Part shown: positions 42,001 through 48,669 of the stretch, piece by piece
How positions within the stretch are numbered: position 1 is the stretch's first letter
How the letters are laid out: every line of letters starts with the position of its first letter
Source: Vitreoscilla sp.
GTDB lineage: Bacteria; Pseudomonadota; Gammaproteobacteria; Burkholderiales; Burkholderiaceae_C
Assembly: GCA_018780145.1 (NCBI GenBank)
Contig: JADMKA010000011.1
Location: 1 to 64,000 of the forward strand
Direction of reading: 5' to 3'
DNA: 64,000 nt
Notes under the pieces: model-generated
Database searches by the model: none
What the model was told of the DNA's origin: nothing
What the model saw: the letters and a program-made list of their open reading frames with translations, nothing else
Position numbers and translations under genes: made by a program

Positions 42001-44374
42001 CACCCAGGTGTCCGAAGCGGGTGGCGGCTACACCTGGGCCCGCAACAGCCGGCTGAACCAGCTCACGGCCTGGTCGAACGACCCGGTCAGCGACCCGCCC
42101 AGCGAGTGGTTCCTGCTGCAGGACCGCCGCACACTGGAGGTGTGGAGCGTCACGCCCTCGGCCTGGGGCGACGGCCAGCTGCGCTATGAGGTCACGCACG
42201 GTGCCGGCCACACCCGCATCGGCCACACGCGGGGCGACGTGGAGGTCAGCGCCACCTGGTGCGTCGATGCCGAGGCGGCGGTCAAGCAGGTGCAGATCGT
42301 GCTCGTCAACCGCGGGCTGCGGCTGCTGGACCTGCGCGTGGTCGGCATCGCCGAGTGGGTGATGGGGGCCGGCCGCGGCGACCGCGGCACGGTGCACACC
42401 AGCCTGCACCGCCAGCGCCTGCCGGTGCAGAAGCTCAGCGCCCTGATGTGCACCCAGCCCGAGCGCAGCGCCGGCTTCGGCAACGGCACGGCCTTCCTGG
42501 GCCTGGCCAGCCCGGCCGACGAGGACGAGGACTGGACCTGCGACCGCCGCGAATGCTTCGACGCCCGCGGCCGGCTGGTTCTGCCGGATCATTTCGGCCA
42601 GCGTGCCGGCACCGGCCTGGATCCCTGTGCCGCACTGTCGACCCGCCTGCTGCTGGCACCGGGCGAATCGGCCGAGCGGGTCTTCCTGCTGGGCCATGCG
42701 GACAGCCCCGACGCCGCGCTGGAGCTCGCCACGCGTGCCGCGGCGGTGCCCGCAGCGCAGCGCCTGGAGCAGGCCCTGGCCGCCTGGGACCGCTTGCTCG
42801 GCGCGACCACCGTGCGCACGCCGGACCCGCTGTTCGACGCGATGGTCAACCGCTGGCTGCTCTACCAGGCGGTCGCCTGCCGGCTGTGGGCCAAAGCCGG
42901 CTTCTACCAGGCCGGTGGGGCCACCGGCTACCGCGACCAGCTGCAGGATGCGATGGCCCTGGTCTGGGCCGAGCCCGGCCTGCTGCGCGCGCAGATCCTG
43001 CTGGCCACCTCGCGCCAGTTCGCCGAGGGGGACGTGCAGCACTGGTGGCATGCGCCCACCGGCGCCGGCGTGCGCACCCATTTCTCGGACGACCTGCTGT
43101 GGCTGGCGCATGCCTGCGTGCACTACCTGCACGCCACCGGCGAGACCGCCTTGCTCGACGAGCGCGTCCCCTTTCTCGAAGGGGCGCGCATCCCCGAGGG
43201 CGCCGAGGACGTGTACGACACCCCCGTGGTCAGCGGCGACGATGCCTCGGTCTATGAACATGCCGCGCGCGCCATCGACCGCAGCCTGCGGGTCGGTGTC
43301 CACGGCCTGCCGCTGATGGGCAGTGGCGACTGGAACGACGGCATGAACCGCGTGGGCCATGCGGGCCGGGGCGAATCGGTCTGGCTGGGCTGGTTCCTCT
43401 GCCGCCTGGTGGCCGATTTCGCACCGCTGGCCCGCGCCCGCGGCGAGGTGCCACGGGCCGAACGCTGGGAGCACGCAGCGCAGGGTTGGCGCGCGGCCCT
43501 GATCGGGCCGGCATGGGACGGCCAGTGGTTCAAGCGGGCCTTCTTCGACGATGGCCAGCCGCTCGGTTCGCACAACAACCCCGAGGCCCGCATCGACCTG
43601 ATCGCCCAGGCCTGGGCCGTGCTCTCCGGTGCCGCGCCCGCCGACCTGCAGCGCCGCGCGATGGCGGCCGCCGAGGTGCTGCTGGTGGACCCTGAGGCCG
43701 GCCTGATCCGCCTGCTCGACCCGCCGCTGGTGCACGCCACACCGAGCGCCGGCTACATCCAGGCCTACCCGCCGGGGGTGCGCGAGAACGGCGGGCAGTA
43801 TTCGCATGCCGCCGTCTGGGCGCTGATGGCCCAGGCCCGGCTGGGGCCGGACCTGCCCGGCACCGGCGACCTGGTCTACCGCGACTTCTGCTGGATCAGC
43901 CCGGCCCACCGCAGTGCGCATCCGGTGCACGGGCCGGCCTATGGCCTCGAGCCCTATGTGATGGCCGGCGACATCTACAGCCAGCCGCCGCACGTCGGCC
44001 GCGGTGGCTGGAGTTGGTACACCGGGGCGGCGGCGTGGCTGCACCGGGCGGCTGTCGAATCGATGTTCGGCCTGCAGCAAGGCGCCCGGAGCCTGAGCCT
44101 GCGGCCGTGCCTGCCTTCCCATTGGGACGAGGCCGAGCTGAGCCTGCGCCGCGGTGAGCTGACCTTGCGTTTCATCCTCGTGCGGGCCAGGGCGGCGACG
44201 GCTCTTGCCGCGGCCTCGCAGGCGCTGGGGGGCGCGCAGGCGCGCCTGCTGCGGCCCGGCGAGCCGCTGGAATGGGCCGGGCTCAAGCGGCCGGCGTGCT
44301 TCGTGGTTCCGTTGCTGGAGCCGCCCGTGCCGTTGCCCCGCGAGTCGGCTGCCGCGGCCACCGAGCCGGTGTAG
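36068..44374 (+). CDS. ndvB: Cyclic beta-1,2-glucan synthase, NdvB/ChvB type
   Basis: 2768 residues. The N-terminal part holds a GT84 glycosyltransferase with the nucleotide-sugar Asp motif TLDSDTQLPPG (Asp near 632), SGQCGIDPYS and HRWTRGDWQLLPFL, flanked by membrane segments near 400-460, 815-870 and 945-985. A glucoamylase-like domain (about 1000-1420) has GHFLNWYDTET, SESAYSGRDHTLAYQYTPQG and MSHHQGMTIVAL. The C-terminal GH94 phosphorylase (about 1800-2700) has GGGYTWARNSRLNQLTAWSND, FYQAGGATGYRDQLQDAM and MGSGDWNDGMNRVG with the catalytic acid. It elongates and cyclises periplasmic beta-1,2-glucan from UDP-glucose. GTG 36068 overlaps the previous stop. Confidence 0.93.
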   Translation: MTPGWRGLLPEASPALLDILDDEQGALEPPIRSEIFGPQRFAEHGRSLAETHAAARAPWRAGTFFPRLRSNIRTLRVAHHYIGTQAATGYDVSPAAEWLLDNFHLIEAQLKEIHEGLPRSYFRTLPVLQGEPLAGLPRVYGVAWAFVAHTDGAFDEDLLVQFLCAYLSVRELNLSEMWALPTTLRVVLIENLRRLAERVAVQKAAREVANLCCDRMHAWSLPMLDEVLFRLRRRGAAAEFLAQVAQRLQDGVTEPEPALAAWLAAALPDPAAARTQHSANQTADNLSVSNAVTSLRAIGDADWPDIVARTSTLMRLMLTAPVFEAEQAGTRDQTLHGIERLALRSGRSEREVAQALLDLMHAASEPDSPRAVASHWLRGAGRPALAHALRLDERLAWAAGAWVRRLAWPAYAGAVWLGSVGGVAWLMRSHAAGLANGGDAAVLLALGALLMLFPLSETVVAVINRLISESARPLHRPRLALAGGIPPEHRVLVVVPALLTDAASIAALARRLLLHHLANPERHAQFALLSDGIDADTAVLPGDADLLASAVEQIRVLNANHPEAAGSPPRFILLHRERRFCESEQRWIGWERKRGKLELLVAALASGDASAFLDLGEASRIAPDTPYIVTLDSDTQLPPGRLRELVGVAAHPHNQPRLSADGRRVVGGYGILQPRIVTPLPGRGEVTGFHWLFSGQCGIDPYSVATSEIYQDVFGEGSFTGKGLLNVRAVNAVLGGRLPEGRVLSHDLLEGSLARCAAVTDITVIEEAPFHADVAASRVHRWTRGDWQLLPFLFQPRRFPLKGVNRWKMADNLRRSLVAPMSLGLLLLALGGAVVSPATALWLVLAAYTAGPLMGALSGFWPHRSDVAKRHFFAHAATDLARALCGGAWHLALLLQQALAALDAIARALWRLAVSRRHLLQWTTASAAQAAMRPGLGASLRRHAVVPLVALGLLNLLLLAGSPHLLLAVGLCALWAATPLWTWWASRLPAGPLGAALSFQDQAYLEGVARDTWRLFERCVGAEDHHLPPDNLQTLPHDMVAHRTSPTNIGLYLLSTACAKQFGWIELPELLARLEATLATLGMLQRHRGHFLNWYDTETTAPLLPMYVSTVDSGNLSGHLIAVAQACMEWAPEAGDADGQGARLLALARAFEALAWAPDFGFLYHRKRHLFHIGYRVAELQLDAGFYDLLASESRLTSLLAIAKGDVPVTHWVALGRPFFAVGATAGLRSWSGSMFEYLMPSLVLDEPPGSVLRDACRAALREQMAFGDAHQVPWGISESAYSGRDHTLAYQYTPQGVPRLALRRTPADELVIAPYATALAAQIAPRRARRNFDALEWLAARGPLGFIEALDFTPGRRIGSEAFTPVGTFMSHHQGMTIVALANVLQDGVARRWCMANAHVEAMVSLLHERAPREVSTLHEPPPGPPPQSMTRRGPGLLREVLPGAAALEPTHVLSNGRYRVTLRANGAGWSRWGSTGITRHRDDALRDALGSFFYLRWDRQPRPVSITQHPAPDAAAQYRSTFHADRVCFDATWTDVQAHTTVWVSPEDDIEFRQIELHNRGERMLDIELLSAFEITLAEPRADESHPAFSNLFVGAAWMPRQQALVFERRPRLPSEPALQAAHFLAESDPQVVGLRLQVDRQRWLGRNRSASRPLASFDSPPEAPPGAAADAMLPLDTGLDPVAALAVQLRIAPGGKALLTFATAASDHGATLRAVIDKYRQPSHVQRASLMSATLAGIRLRALRISAENFTAVQSLATALVLTLTRPPSRAASPATGAEACDRRLLWRFGISGDRPIILVSAGVIQGLGLLRAMAQALRLWSWGGLEADLVVVNAEPASYQMALQREIGALRDRHAADDAAQGSPSTTALHLLRAEELSAEDLGTLQRLARVRLQADGRPLAHHVQEWVDRHESAFEQRHATSTQAVPLSAGAGSAAQLPAGGFAAGSADYAFEVGAHSRPPRPWINVLANPGFGTQVSEAGGGYTWARNSRLNQLTAWSNDPVSDPPSEWFLLQDRRTLEVWSVTPSAWGDGQLRYEVTHGAGHTRIGHTRGDVEVSATWCVDAEAAVKQVQIVLVNRGLRLLDLRVVGIAEWVMGAGRGDRGTVHTSLHRQRLPVQKLSALMCTQPERSAGFGNGTAFLGLASPADEDEDWTCDRRECFDARGRLVLPDHFGQRAGTGLDPCAALSTRLLLAPGESAERVFLLGHADSPDAALELATRAAAVPAAQRLEQALAAWDRLLGATTVRTPDPLFDAMVNRWLLYQAVACRLWAKAGFYQAGGATGYRDQLQDAMALVWAEPGLLRAQILLATSRQFAEGDVQHWWHAPTGAGVRTHFSDDLLWLAHACVHYLHATGETALLDERVPFLEGARIPEGAEDVYDTPVVSGDDASVYEHAARAIDRSLRVGVHGLPLMGSGDWNDGMNRVGHAGRGESVWLGWFLCRLVADFAPLARARGEVPRAERWEHAAQGWRAALIGPAWDGQWFKRAFFDDGQPLGSHNNPEARIDLIAQAWAVLSGAAPADLQRRAMAAAEVLLVDPEAGLIRLLDPPLVHATPSAGYIQAYPPGVRENGGQYSHAAVWALMAQARLGPDLPGTGDLVYRDFCWISPAHRSAHPVHGPAYGLEPYVMAGDIYSQPPHVGRGGWSWYTGAAAWLHRAAVESMFGLQQGARSLSLRPCLPSHWDEAELSLRRGELTLRFILVRARAATALAAASQALGGAQARLLRPGEPLEWAGLKRPACFVVPLLEPPVPLPRESAAAATEPV

Positions 44375-44386
44375 GCGCCGTCCCAC
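44371..44386. promoter_or_regulatory. GTAGG-N6-CCTAC-like dyad upstream of DUF4398 gene
   Basis: GTAGG-CGCCGT-CCCAC, one mismatch, 111 bases before the lipoprotein start at 44497 and overlapping the glucan-synthase stop. The spacer equals that of the 22123 site. Confidence 0.38.
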
Positions 44387-44496
44387 ACGCGGCGGCGCAA
44401 CCGTCTGATCGACGCGCCCCGGGCACGCAGCCACCATGCGTCATCCACTCCCCTCGGCCACAGGTCGACCGTGAGCGACAACCCGACGGAGACCGC

Positions 44497-44877
44497 ATGA
44501 ACAACGTCCAACGCCCGATCCGCCGCCTGCTGGGCCTGGCTGTCCCCGTGGCGGCCAGCCTGATGCTGGCCACGGCCTGTGCCAGCCCGCCGCCGCCTGC
44601 CGAGCAGCTGGCCGTGGGCCGCGCGGCGGTCGAACGGGCCAACGGCCCGGCCGCCGCCGAGGCGCCGGTGGAGCTGGCCGCGGCGCGCGACAAGATCGCC
44701 CGTGCGAACACCGCCTACGCGGCCAAGGACTACGACCAGGCACGCCGCCTGGCCGAACAGGCCGAGGCCGACGCGACCCTGGCCGAGGCCAAGTCACGCT
44801 CGACCCGCTCGAACAAGGCATTGACCGAAGTCCGCGACGGCATCCGCCAGTTGCGCGACGAGATGGCCCGCCCGTGA
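44497..44877 (+). CDS. DUF4398 lipoprotein
   Basis: 126 residues with a lipobox (LMLATAC, Cys near 28) and a helical DUF4398 domain (EQLAVGRAAVERANGPAAAEAPVELAAARDKIARANTAYAAKDYDQARRLAEQAEADATLAEAKS). Such proteins precede OmpA-type lipoproteins in many Gram-negatives and are thought to act in the envelope. The next gene follows closely and shares the same domain. Confidence 0.88.
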   Translation: MNNVQRPIRRLLGLAVPVAASLMLATACASPPPPAEQLAVGRAAVERANGPAAAEAPVELAAARDKIARANTAYAAKDYDQARRLAEQAEADATLAEAKSRSTRSNKALTEVRDGIRQLRDEMARP

Positions 44878-44909
44878 TCACCCGCCCCTTGCTGCCGGAG
44901 TACCGCACC

Positions 44910-45800
44910 ATGTCCCGAATCCTCTTCGCCAGCACCGTGCTGGCCGCTGCGCTGGCCGCTGCCTGCTCGACCACCAAGCTGGCGCCGCCGGAGCTCGCTC
45001 AGGCTCGCGCCGCGGTGCACAGCGCGGAGCTCGACCCGGCGGTGCTGAGCCACGCGCCGCTGGAGTTGAAGAAGGCCACCGATTCCCTGGCCCGCGCCGA
45101 CAAGCTGTTCAATTTGGGTGACTCGATGGCCGACGTCTCCAGCGCCGCCTATGTGGCCAACGTGCAGGCCCAGGCCGCGGTGGCCATCGGCCAGGCCAAG
45201 TCCAACGACGCCGCCATTGCCGGCGCACAGGCCGAGCGGGAGAAGGCGCGAGGCGACATGCAGGCCATGGCAGCGCGCAAGGCACAGATGCAGGCCGGCG
45301 CCTCCGAACAACGTGCCGTCAAGGCCGAGCAGCGCACGGCCGTGGCCCAGGCCAATGCCAGCGATGCGCAGCAGCAGGCGGCACAGCTGCAGCAGCGGCT
45401 CACCGAGTTGCAGGCCAAGCAGACCGAACGCGGCATGCTGGTCACGCTGGGCGACGTGCTGTTCGAGACCAACCGTTCCGAGGTCAAGCCCGCGGCCCAG
45501 GCGTCGTTGCACAAGCTGGCCGACTTCCTGGCGCAGTACCCGGGACGCCGCATCCTGATCGAGGGCCACACCGACAGCGTCGGCTCCGCGGCGTCGAACG
45601 AAAGCCTGTCGTTGCGCCGTGCGCAGTCGGTCGACGACGCGTTGGTGGGCATGGGCCTGTCGGCGCAACGCGTGGCCGTGGCCGGTTACGGCGAGGACTA
45701 TCCGGTGGCCGACAACGCCACCGACACCAACCGGGCGCTGAACCGCCGGGTCGAGGTCTACATCGCCGAGAACGACCAGCCGGTGCGCACGCGCCGCTGA
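44910..45800 (+). CDS. OmpA-family lipoprotein with DUF4398-like region
   Basis: 296 residues: lipobox (ALAAACST), a DUF4398-like helical region (ELAQARAAVHSAELDPAVLSHAPLELKKATDSLARADKLF), a long Gln/Ala-rich coiled coil (about 105-180) and a C-terminal OmpA domain (LGDVLFETNRSEVKPAAQ, IEGHTDSVGSAASNESLSLRRAQSV, NRALNRRVEVYI). It is a lipid-anchored peptidoglycan binder. The ATG at 44910 follows GGAG; a longer GTG start at 44874 overlaps the preceding gene. Confidence 0.88.
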   Translation: MSRILFASTVLAAALAAACSTTKLAPPELAQARAAVHSAELDPAVLSHAPLELKKATDSLARADKLFNLGDSMADVSSAAYVANVQAQAAVAIGQAKSNDAAIAGAQAEREKARGDMQAMAARKAQMQAGASEQRAVKAEQRTAVAQANASDAQQQAAQLQQRLTELQAKQTERGMLVTLGDVLFETNRSEVKPAAQASLHKLADFLAQYPGRRILIEGHTDSVGSAASNESLSLRRAQSVDDALVGMGLSAQRVAVAGYGEDYPVADNATDTNRALNRRVEVYIAENDQPVRTRR

Positions 45801-45834
45801 CCCTCGCTGACCCCACCACCCACCGGAACACACC

Positions 45835-46407
45835 ATGCTCATCAAGAAGGACTCCATCCTGCAGAAGGCACCGCAGGCCGCCGCCCATGTGCAGCTCGCG
45901 CTCGACGAGGCCGCCATCGAGGTGGCCCGCCGCAGCCCGGACGACAGTGCGGTGGCCTCGCGCGACAGCGTCTGGCGACAGGACATCATCGAGCTGCTCA
46001 ACGGCGCGCTGGCCACCGAGCTGGTCTGCGTGTTGCGCTACAAGCGCCACCACTTCACGGCCGACGGCATGGCCTCGCCGAAGATCGCCGAGGAGTTCGG
46101 CGTGCACGCCGCCGAGGAGGCGGCGCACGCCGACCGCCTGGCCACGCGCATCGTGCAGCTCGGCGGCGAGCCGGATTTCTCGCCCGATTCGTTGAGCCGG
46201 CGCAGCCACGCGGCCTATGACGACTCGGCCGACCTGAAGGCCATGATCAAGGCGAACCTGGTGGCCGAGCGTGTGGCCATCGAGAGCTACGGGCAGATGG
46301 TCGCGCTGATCGGCGACAAGGACCCGACCACCCGACGCCTGCTCGAAGACATCCTCGCCGACGAGCAACAGCACGCCGAGGAACTCAAGGGCTGGCTTGC
46401 CCACTGA
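45835..46407 (+). CDS. Ferritin-like (bacterioferritin-type) protein
   Basis: 190 residues, four-helix bundle with di-iron ligands: Glu in GALATELVCVLRYKRHH, EEAAHADR (ExxH), ERVAIESYGQ and DEQQHAEEL (ExxH, via Asp-Glu-Gln-Gln-His). It matches bacterioferritin/Dps-like ferritin-domain proteins that store or oxidise iron. It belongs to a run of envelope and stress genes, consistent with oxidative-stress protection. Confidence 0.88.
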   Translation: MLIKKDSILQKAPQAAAHVQLALDEAAIEVARRSPDDSAVASRDSVWRQDIIELLNGALATELVCVLRYKRHHFTADGMASPKIAEEFGVHAAEEAAHADRLATRIVQLGGEPDFSPDSLSRRSHAAYDDSADLKAMIKANLVAERVAIESYGQMVALIGDKDPTTRRLLEDILADEQQHAEELKGWLAH

Positions 46408-46457
46408 CCGTGGCCTGCCGCCCCACTTTTTTTCCACCCCCTGAAGAAAGCACCACC

Positions 46458-46772
46458 ATGAACTACCGCACCCCCCTCGTCTCCGCCCTGGCCGCCCTGA
46501 CCCTGGTCGTCGCGTCCGGCTGCGCCGTCACCCGTGGCCAGGAAACCGTCGGCGCCTACGTCGACGACACGGCCATCACCACGGCGCTCAAGGCGCGTTA
46601 CGTCGACAACCGCGAGGTCGATGCCTCCAGCATCCGCGTCGAGACGCTCAACGGCACCGTGATGCTGTCGGGCTTTGCCAAGAGCGCCAACGAGAAGTCC
46701 ACCGCCGAAGCCATCGCCTGGAAGGTCGGCGGCGTGAAGGCCGTGAAGAACGAAATCGCGGTCCGCCCGTGA
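46458..46772 (+). CDS. BON-domain lipoprotein
   Basis: 104 residues: lipobox (LVVASGC, Cys near 22) and one BON domain (DDTAITTALKARYVDNREVDASSIRVETLNGTVMLSGFAKSANEKSTAEAIAWKVGGVKAVKNEI). BON domains bind phospholipid at the outer membrane, as in OsmY and DolP. Its neighbour is a CsbD gene 17 bases on, a frequent osmotic-stress pair. Confidence 0.92.
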   Translation: MNYRTPLVSALAALTLVVASGCAVTRGQETVGAYVDDTAITTALKARYVDNREVDASSIRVETLNGTVMLSGFAKSANEKSTAEAIAWKVGGVKAVKNEIAVRP

Positions 46773-46789
46773 ACCTGGAAGGACACGCC

Positions 46790-47023
46790 ATGAACTGGAA
46801 TCTGATCCAAGGCAACTGGAAGCAAGCCATCGGCAAGGCCCAGGAACAGTGGGGCAAGCTGACCGAGGACGACCTCGACGTGGTGGCCGGCCGGCGCGAA
46901 CAACTCGCCGGCCTGATCCAGGAGCGCTACGGTGTGGCCAAGGAAGAGGCCGAGAAGCAGCTGGCCGCCTGGCAGAAGACCGCCAGCGACAGCTGGTTCA
47001 GCGCGGTCAAGAAGGCCGACTGA
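46790..47023 (+). CDS. CsbD-family stress protein
   Basis: 77 residues: MNWNLIQGNWKQAIGKAQEQWGKLTEDDLDVVAGRREQLAGLIQERYG is the canonical CsbD opening. These small proteins are strongly induced by general or osmotic stress; the molecular role is unknown. GGAAGGA precedes the ATG. Confidence 0.95.
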   Translation: MNWNLIQGNWKQAIGKAQEQWGKLTEDDLDVVAGRREQLAGLIQERYGVAKEEAEKQLAAWQKTASDSWFSAVKKAD

Positions 47024-47097
47024 GCGGGCGGGCGCGGCAGGCCGCGCCTTCCGTACACTGCAGGCCGCCCGGCCACTTCGCCGGGGGAGCCTGCCCC

Positions 47098-48063
47098 ATG
47101 ATCGACCACCGCCTGACCCGCAGGCTGCGGGCCGCCGTGGCGTTGGCCGCCAGCATCACGCTCGCGGCCTGCGCGCACGCCCCCGCAACCAGCGAGCCGC
47201 CCGCCCTGCATCTGGCCGACGCCGAGCGCTTCGCCCGGCTCATGGGCCCGGGCAGCCCGCCCACGGCCACCGAACTGCAGGCCGCCTACCTGGCGCCCGC
47301 CTCCGAGGGCGTGGCCATCTTCACCCCGAACCGCATCGTCAGCGCCGAGAACCTCGCCGCTGCCGTGCGCGCCATCCCGGCGGACTACCGCAAGGCGATC
47401 GACCTGTGCCTGCCGGTGGCCCGCCAGATGCAGGGCGAGACCTCGCGCCTGATGGCCCGGGTGGGCCGCGAACTGGGCCAGGCGCAGCCGGCCCCGGCCT
47501 ATGCGGTGATCGGTGCGGGCAACTCCGGCGGCACCGCCGATGCGCGTGGCCTGGTGCTGGGCCTGGAGGTGATCTGCCAGTCGGCGGACTCGGCCGAAGC
47601 CGCACGCCAGATCCTGCGCGATTTCGTGGCCCACGAGATGACGCATGTGTACCAGGCGCGCGCCAACGTCGCCGAGCGCGAGACCGACCTGCTGCACCAG
47701 TCGCTGGTCGAGGGCTTCGCCGACCTGGTGATGGAGCGCGCGCTGGACGGCACCCCGCCATTGACCGGCGCTGAACGCAGCCGCCACGGCCTGGCCAACG
47801 AGGCCGCGCTGTGGCGCGAGTTCAAGGCCGACGTGGACGCCGGCCGCACCGACACCGAATGGCTGTACCGGCAGAAGATGAGCAAGCCCGGCCGCCCGCC
47901 CGACATGGGCTACTGGATCGGCAAGCGCATCTGCGAGGCCTACCTCGCCCAGGCCGCCGACAAGCCGGCCGCCATGCGCACGCTGCTGGAGTTGCGCGAC
48001 GCCCGCGCCATCCTGGCGGCCAGTGGTTATGCGCAGCGCTTTGCCGGGGCGGCTCGCCCATGA
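47098..48063 (+). CDS. Putative zinc-metalloprotease-like lipoprotein
   Basis: 321 residues with a lipobox (SITLAACAH). FVAHEMTHVYQA is a HExxH zinc motif (near 182-186), and LVEGFADLVMERAL downstream could give the third ligand (Glu), as in predicted Zn-dependent proteases of the DUF2268 type. VIGAGNSGGTADARGLVLGLEVIC precedes it. The likely location is the periplasm, anchored to a membrane. Substrate unknown. The stop overlaps the next start (ATGA). Confidence 0.75.
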   Translation: MIDHRLTRRLRAAVALAASITLAACAHAPATSEPPALHLADAERFARLMGPGSPPTATELQAAYLAPASEGVAIFTPNRIVSAENLAAAVRAIPADYRKAIDLCLPVARQMQGETSRLMARVGRELGQAQPAPAYAVIGAGNSGGTADARGLVLGLEVICQSADSAEAARQILRDFVAHEMTHVYQARANVAERETDLLHQSLVEGFADLVMERALDGTPPLTGAERSRHGLANEAALWREFKADVDAGRTDTEWLYRQKMSKPGRPPDMGYWIGKRICEAYLAQAADKPAAMRTLLELRDARAILAASGYAQRFAGAARP

Positions 48064-48617
48064 CCATCCTCACCACCGAGCGCCTGCGCCTGGAGCCCTA
48101 CGCCGACGATCACCTCGACGGGCTCTTCGCCCTCAACAGCGACCCGGCGGTGATGCGCTACATCACCGGCCGGCCCGACACCCGCGACGAGACGCAGGCC
48201 GGCATCGAGCGCGTCAAGGCGCGCTGGGCCGAATGGGGCTACTCGTGGTGGAGCTTCTTCGACCGCGCCAGCGGCGAGATCATCGGCTCGGGCTGCATCC
48301 AGCACCTGGGCCGCGACAAGGCCAACCCGCTGGAGATCGGCTGGCGCCTGCGCCAGGCCTGCTGGGGCCAGGGCTATGCGTCCGAGGCGGCCCGGGCGAT
48401 GGCGGCCTTTGCGTTCGACACGGTGGGTGCGCCCTTGCTGTGCGCCGTCTGCCACACCGAGAACCAGGCTTCGGCGAAGGTCATGCAGCGTCTGGGCATG
48501 CGCTACCGCGGCGTCGAACGCTGGTACGAGATGGACACCGCGGTCTACGAGATGACGCGAGCCGACTGGCTGCGGGCGAGGGCCCGACCCACAGCCCGTC
48601 AGCCTTCTAGGGGATGA
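48060..48617 (+). CDS. GNAT-family N-acetyltransferase (RimJ/RimL type)
   Basis: 185 residues. TTERLRLEPYADDHLDGLFALNSDPAVMRYITG is the RimJ/RimL opening, IGSGCIQHLGRDKANPLEIGWRLRQACWGQGYASEAARAM contains the acetyl-CoA loop (Gln-Gly-Tyr-Ala), and NQASAKVMQRLGMRYRG the C-terminal motif. It probably acetylates a protein N terminus or small amine. The start overlaps the preceding lipoprotein stop by four bases. Confidence 0.9.
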   Translation: MTILTTERLRLEPYADDHLDGLFALNSDPAVMRYITGRPDTRDETQAGIERVKARWAEWGYSWWSFFDRASGEIIGSGCIQHLGRDKANPLEIGWRLRQACWGQGYASEAARAMAAFAFDTVGAPLLCAVCHTENQASAKVMQRLGMRYRGVERWYEMDTAVYEMTRADWLRARARPTARQPSRG

Positions 48618-48669
48618 CAGCGGCCCAGCCCGGCCGCAAGATCGCCCCGGGCTCCCCTGGAGGTTCCCC

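Noticed and set aside
38573-44437. A 1954-codon open frame antisense to the glucan synthase
   Set aside because: It is a shadow of codon bias in very GC-rich DNA. The sense strand has clear GT84 and GH94 motifs; the antisense product is low-complexity His/Gln/Arg-rich.
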